Shown here one piece after another: positions 61,024-64,000 of a stretch of DNA of 64,000 nucleotides (position 1 is the first letter of the stretch; every line of letters begins with the position of its first letter). The translations under genes and the position numbers were made by a program. The notes beneath the pieces are model-generated. The model searched no databases and had not been told where the DNA came from. It saw only the letters and a program-made list of their open reading frames with translations. The DNA is from Streptococcus parasanguinis ATCC 15912 (GTDB taxonomy: Bacteria; Bacillota; Bacilli; Lactobacillales; Streptococcaceae). The stretch lies in contig NC_015678.1 of the NCBI RefSeq assembly GCF_000164675.2, positions 1,426,001 through 1,490,000 of the forward strand. Direction: 5' to 3'.

Positions 61024-62400
61024 CTACTTCGCTCCTTCTTTCCTAAGCACAACCTTTATGGTTTTAAGCAAGATCTGAATATCTCTCCAGATCGTCCAAT
61101 CGTCCATGTACGCAACATCCAGTTTGACAACCTCGTCAAAGTCGGTAATCTCACTGCGTCCGCTCACTTGCCAAAGGCCAGTAATTCCCGGCTTGAAACT
61201 GAGGCGCCGTTTTTGAGCAGGTGTATATTCTTGGTATTCATCGACCGTTGGGGGACGAGTCCCGACTAGACTCATATCCCCAATTAAAACATTGTAAAAC
61301 TGTGGTAACTCATCGAGGCTGGTCTTACGGATAAAGCGACCAATCGGTGTTACTCGCGGATCGTTCTCCATCTTGAACATGCCACCTGTCATGGTATTTT
61401 GAGCCATGAGATCTTTTTTAATTTCCTCAGCATCCACGCGCATAGAGCGGAATTTATAAAAGTTGAAATACCGTCCGTTCTTACCGACCCGCTTTTGTAC
61501 AAAGAAGGCAGGACCGCCATCCTTACGGATCAGAGGGACTAGGACGATACTCGCCACCCCACAAATCAAGAGGCCAAAGAGAGCCCCCACAATATCCAAG
61601 AGACGCTTTGCAAAAACATGGCTCGGTTTGTAAAAATTGGTCGAGAAGGTGACAACACTTAGTCCCCCAACTTCTCGAACCCGTTTATTGCCTAGGGATG
61701 CGAAGTTAAAGGCATTGAGGTTGACCGATACGTCAATTCCCATACTCTCAAACTCTGAAACCAATTCACTGATATTATAATCCTCACTTGGCAGGTTAAT
61801 GAATACCTCATCCACCACTTCCTTGGTAACGAAAGCCATCATTTGATCCGGTTGCACGATCCGCACACCAGAACGGGTGAAACGTGTAGTATCCATAACC
61901 GTCACACCAATCAGTTCCCCATGAAAAAGACTTCCAGAATGTAACGTATCTAAAACTTTTTCCATCCGACTAGTTGCTGTAATCAGGAAGATCTTCCTAC
62001 TACTTTTCAGGTGGGAAGCAACCGACCGTCTATACCTTTTGAGCATAAGGTCCATGACGTAAACAGAGAGCGTATTAAGAAGGAAAAAATAAATCATCCC
62101 TCGACGAGAGATCGAAAAAAAACCTTCCATCATAAACCAAGTAAATGTGATGGCTACTGAAAAGAATACATTGTATTTCAGTACTTGTAGCAACTCATCC
62201 AAATAACCTCTTGCATAAAAACGGTTGGCCAAATTGCTGATGTAAAATACAACAAAATGCAAGAGATAGAGAATAGCAATCGACTGAGGCGTGTATTCTG
62301 CATTCTTAAAGAGACTTACAATGTATGCCGAAAATAGGACTGCTAAACTTTGAAAGAGAACAATAGTTAATTTTTCAAGTTCGATTCTTTCTTCTCCCAT
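61024..62400 (-). CDS. cpsE: Initiating undecaprenyl-phosphate sugar-phosphate transferase (CpsE/WchA)
   Basis: A 458-residue protein with about four N-terminal helices, a central Rossmann-like domain and a C-terminal bacterial sugar transferase domain: FAKRLLDIVGALFGLLICG, FFVQKRVGKNGRYFNFYKFRSMR, KTSLDELPQFYNVLIGDMSLVGTRPP and PGITGLWQVSGRS. It starts the repeat unit on undecaprenyl phosphate, usually with glucose-1-phosphate. Confidence 0.94.
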   Translation of the reverse strand: MGEERIELEKLTIVLFQSLAVLFSAYIVSLFKNAEYTPQSIAILYLLHFVVFYISNLANRFYARGYLDELLQVLKYNVFFSVAITFTWFMMEGFFSISRRGMIYFFLLNTLSVYVMDLMLKRYRRSVASHLKSSRKIFLITATSRMEKVLDTLHSGSLFHGELIGVTVMDTTRFTRSGVRIVQPDQMMAFVTKEVVDEVFINLPSEDYNISELVSEFESMGIDVSVNLNAFNFASLGNKRVREVGGLSVVTFSTNFYKPSHVFAKRLLDIVGALFGLLICGVASIVLVPLIRKDGGPAFFVQKRVGKNGRYFNFYKFRSMRVDAEEIKKDLMAQNTMTGGMFKMENDPRVTPIGRFIRKTSLDELPQFYNVLIGDMSLVGTRPPTVDEYQEYTPAQKRRLSFKPGITGLWQVSGRSEITDFDEVVKLDVAYMDDWTIWRDIQILLKTIKVVLRKEGAK

Positions 62401-62419
62401 TTCCTTTAATTCCTATTCC

Positions 62420-63112
62420 TTATTTCTTTCCGTACTCTCCGTAAGATCCGTATCCTCCGTACGAACCATACTCAGCAGCTTTGATGTTAAATTTATTGAG
62501 AATGACTCCTAAGAAAGGAGTTCCCGTTTGTTCCAATTGTTCTTTAGCTTTTTGAACCATTTTACGTCGGTTTGTACCGGATTCAACCACCAATACTGTT
62601 CCATCACAGCGTTGGGCGATAATCGCCGCATCAATTACGACTCCAATTGGAGGGGTATCCACAATAATGTAGTCATAGTGCCTGCGCAAAGCTTCCATCA
62701 TCATCGTAAAATTCTTACTTTGCAAAAGACCTGTTGGATTGGGCGCTATCTGACCCGACTCAATAATATCTAAATTTGGGAATTCTGTCGTATATAGGAC
62801 TTGGTCCAATTGGCTCTGACCAGATAAGAAATCAGTCAAGCCTTGGATCTTCTCACGACTACGGAAAACACCTGTCATCACAGAGTTCCGGATATCGCAG
62901 TCAACCAAGAGAGTTTTGTAACCCGCACGTGCAAAAGCTACTGCTAAATTGGTCGATGTCGTTGATTTTCCCTCATTTTCTTGAACAGATGAGACAGCGA
63001 TGACTTTTAGGTCTACCCCGCTTAATTGAATATTGGTCGCAAGAGCATTGAAATACTCCTCCGCCTTATGGATTTCTTGTAATTTATTTTTTGAAATTTC
63101 TAATGTATTCAT
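62420..63112 (-). CDS. cpsD: Capsule tyrosine kinase (CpsD/Wze)
   Basis: A 230-residue BY-kinase. Walker A is VQENEGKSTTS and Walker A' is LLVDCDIRNSV. Walker B is IIVDTPP. The tail is a tyrosine cluster (YGSYGGYGSYGEYGKK) for autophosphorylation. It works with CpsC and is reversed by CpsB to set capsule length and amount. Confidence 0.96.
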   Translation of the reverse strand: MNTLEISKNKLQEIHKAEEYFNALATNIQLSGVDLKVIAVSSVQENEGKSTTSTNLAVAFARAGYKTLLVDCDIRNSVMTGVFRSREKIQGLTDFLSGQSQLDQVLYTTEFPNLDIIESGQIAPNPTGLLQSKNFTMMMEALRRHYDYIIVDTPPIGVVIDAAIIAQRCDGTVLVVESGTNRRKMVQKAKEQLEQTGTPFLGVILNKFNIKAAEYGSYGGYGSYGEYGKK

Positions 63113-63124
63113 GCTATCCTCGGT

Positions 63125-63820
63125 CTACAATTTCTTAATATCTGGCACAACACCAAGTAGGGGCAAGCCCATGAGTTCCTCTACATCTTCTGGTTTCTTG
63201 ACACGATCATCTAAGACTTCTACCACTACCAAGAGGACCACCATCAGGCCAGCTCCAGCAACAAATCCGAGAAGGACATTGCGCTTGATGTTTGGTGAAG
63301 ACGGTGATTGGGGCACTTCCGCCTCATCCAAAGTTGTGACATCGGACACCTTGGTCACGGAAGTAATCTTCTCAGCCGCTACATTTCGAAGGCCATTCGC
63401 AATCCGGGCAGCTTCTTTCGGATCTCCATCTTTAGCTGTGATCGAGAGGATCCGGGTATCTGTTGGAACAGAAACATTGATCTTTTTTGATAACTCAGCT
63501 GGCGTCATATTGAGTTTAAGTTCCTCGATAGCCTGACTCAAGACATTTTGAGAAAGGATAATTTCACGATAGTCTTTAACCAAGTAGGCACCCGCTTGTA
63601 AATCTGAGTTTGTCAAGGCATTGTTGTCCTGATTTTGACGGCTGACCACATAGATACGGCTAGTACTTTGGTATTCTTTCTTGGCTAAAAAGGCACTATA
63701 GCCAAATGCTGCAATGGCAAAGACAAGCGCGACCAAAATGATTGAAAATTTGCGTTTCCACAGAACCTTCAGCGTAGCGAAAACATCGATTTCCACTGCT
63801 TGATTTTCTTGATTATTCAT
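63125..63820 (-). CDS. cpsC: Capsule chain-length regulator / kinase activator (CpsC/Wzd)
   Basis: A 231-residue Wzz-family protein with two membrane helices (about 28-48 and 178-200) around an external domain. The short C-terminal cytoplasmic tail activates CpsD. The PQSPSSPN motif near residue 170 is the conserved proline-rich stretch before the second helix. AAGGAGT precedes the ATG. Confidence 0.95.
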   Translation of the reverse strand: MNNQENQAVEIDVFATLKVLWKRKFSIILVALVFAIAAFGYSAFLAKKEYQSTSRIYVVSRQNQDNNALTNSDLQAGAYLVKDYREIILSQNVLSQAIEELKLNMTPAELSKKINVSVPTDTRILSITAKDGDPKEAARIANGLRNVAAEKITSVTKVSDVTTLDEAEVPQSPSSPNIKRNVLLGFVAGAGLMVVLLVVVEVLDDRVKKPEDVEELMGLPLLGVVPDIKKL

Positions 63821-63837
63821 GTTCTAATTTACTCCTT

Positions 63838-63859
63838 CATGTGGATTTTTCTCCACGTG
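63838..63859 (-). other. Hairpin between cpsB and cpsC
   Basis: CACGTGGA pairs with TCCACATG (one wobble pair) around a 6-base loop, immediately upstream of the cpsC ribosome site, with no T-run. It may modulate cpsC translation or RNA processing. Confidence 0.45.
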
Positions 63860-63867
63860 TTTTATGG

Positions 63868-64000
63868 TTAGATTAATTCATCTGCTAACAAGAGTTCTTG
63901 ATTGCCGACAAAGAGAGCTTGTGCGCGTTGTTCTCCGTATTCTTCCTTGATCAAGTGATAAGCTTCTGCCATATAGGGTGGCCGTTTATCCACATTGTGC
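63868..64000 (-). CDS. cpsB: C-terminal end of capsule tyrosine phosphatase (CpsB/Wzh)
   Basis: Only the last 44 codons are in the window. They read HNVDKRPPYMAEAYHLI and end NQELLLADELI. The HN-x-D-x-R-P pattern is the terminal histidine-containing motif of PHP-family CpsB, which dephosphorylates CpsD. The start and metal-binding N-terminus lie beyond 64000. Confidence 0.85.
   Translation of the reverse strand, partial: HNVDKRPPYMAEAYHLIKEEYGEQRAQALFVGNQELLLADELI

Noticed and set aside
50805-64000. Capsule genes considered as a teichoic acid or rhamnose-glucose polymer locus because of LicD and the WecG/TagA protein
   Set aside because: The cpsB-cpsC-cpsD-cpsE order with Wzy and Wzx is diagnostic of a Wzy-dependent capsule.

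Overview
The window looks like a chromosome segment of an oral Streptococcus of the mitis/sanguinis/parasanguinis type. The grounds are streptococcal surface proteins with YSIRK-type signals and LPXTG anchors, a BgaA-type beta-galactosidase, the pbp2a-rpmG-secE-nusG order, a ctsR-clpC operon, a streptococcal csRNA and a Wzx/Wzy capsule locus. I cannot fix the species. Most genes lie on the minus strand. There is no rRNA operon, prophage, insertion sequence or CRISPR array.

Layout. 1-6.3 kb: end of dapH, three related membrane-anchored proteins of unknown role, a serine-rich LPXTG protein, pgi and the SRP RNA gene. 6.3-10.3 kb: tadA, a CiaR-type small RNA (csRNA), then a compact peptide natural-product operon made of a SPASM radical-SAM enzyme, an unlisted 27-residue precursor ending in ...NYNCDCK, and an ABC exporter. 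10.3-23.4 kb: housekeeping genes (HAD phosphatase, purA, hslO-dusB, yoaK), a nadR-pnuC-Nudix salvage operon, a lipoprotein, and ctsR-clpC followed by an ECF S component and a DUF4430 lipoprotein. 23.5-34.4 kb: two giant cell-wall-anchored glycosidases (GH29 fucosidase and GH2 beta-galactosidase). 34.5-46.5 kb: dpr, tsf/rpsB, tRNA-Cys, nusG/secE/rpmG, a zinc peptidase, pbp2a, a pseudouridine synthase and another LPXTG protein. 46.8-64 kb: a secreted GH25/CHAP muralytic enzyme with seven Bsp-like repeats, then the capsule operon read right to left (cpsB end, cpsC, cpsD, cpsE, wecG, licD, three glycosyltransferases, wzy, mnaA, a COG5610 HAD protein, wzx).

Shared themes. Surface glycosidases, capsule and murein hydrolase suit a commensal feeding on host glycans. 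Six copies of an exactly 175-bp hairpin-rich element, plus one 295-bp relative, sit 3-16 bp from stop codons and seem to act as gene terminators. A second dispersed repeat occurs at 19.4 and 36.0 kb. The most interesting items are the radical-SAM peptide operon, the csRNA with its CiaR box, and the repeat/terminator family.
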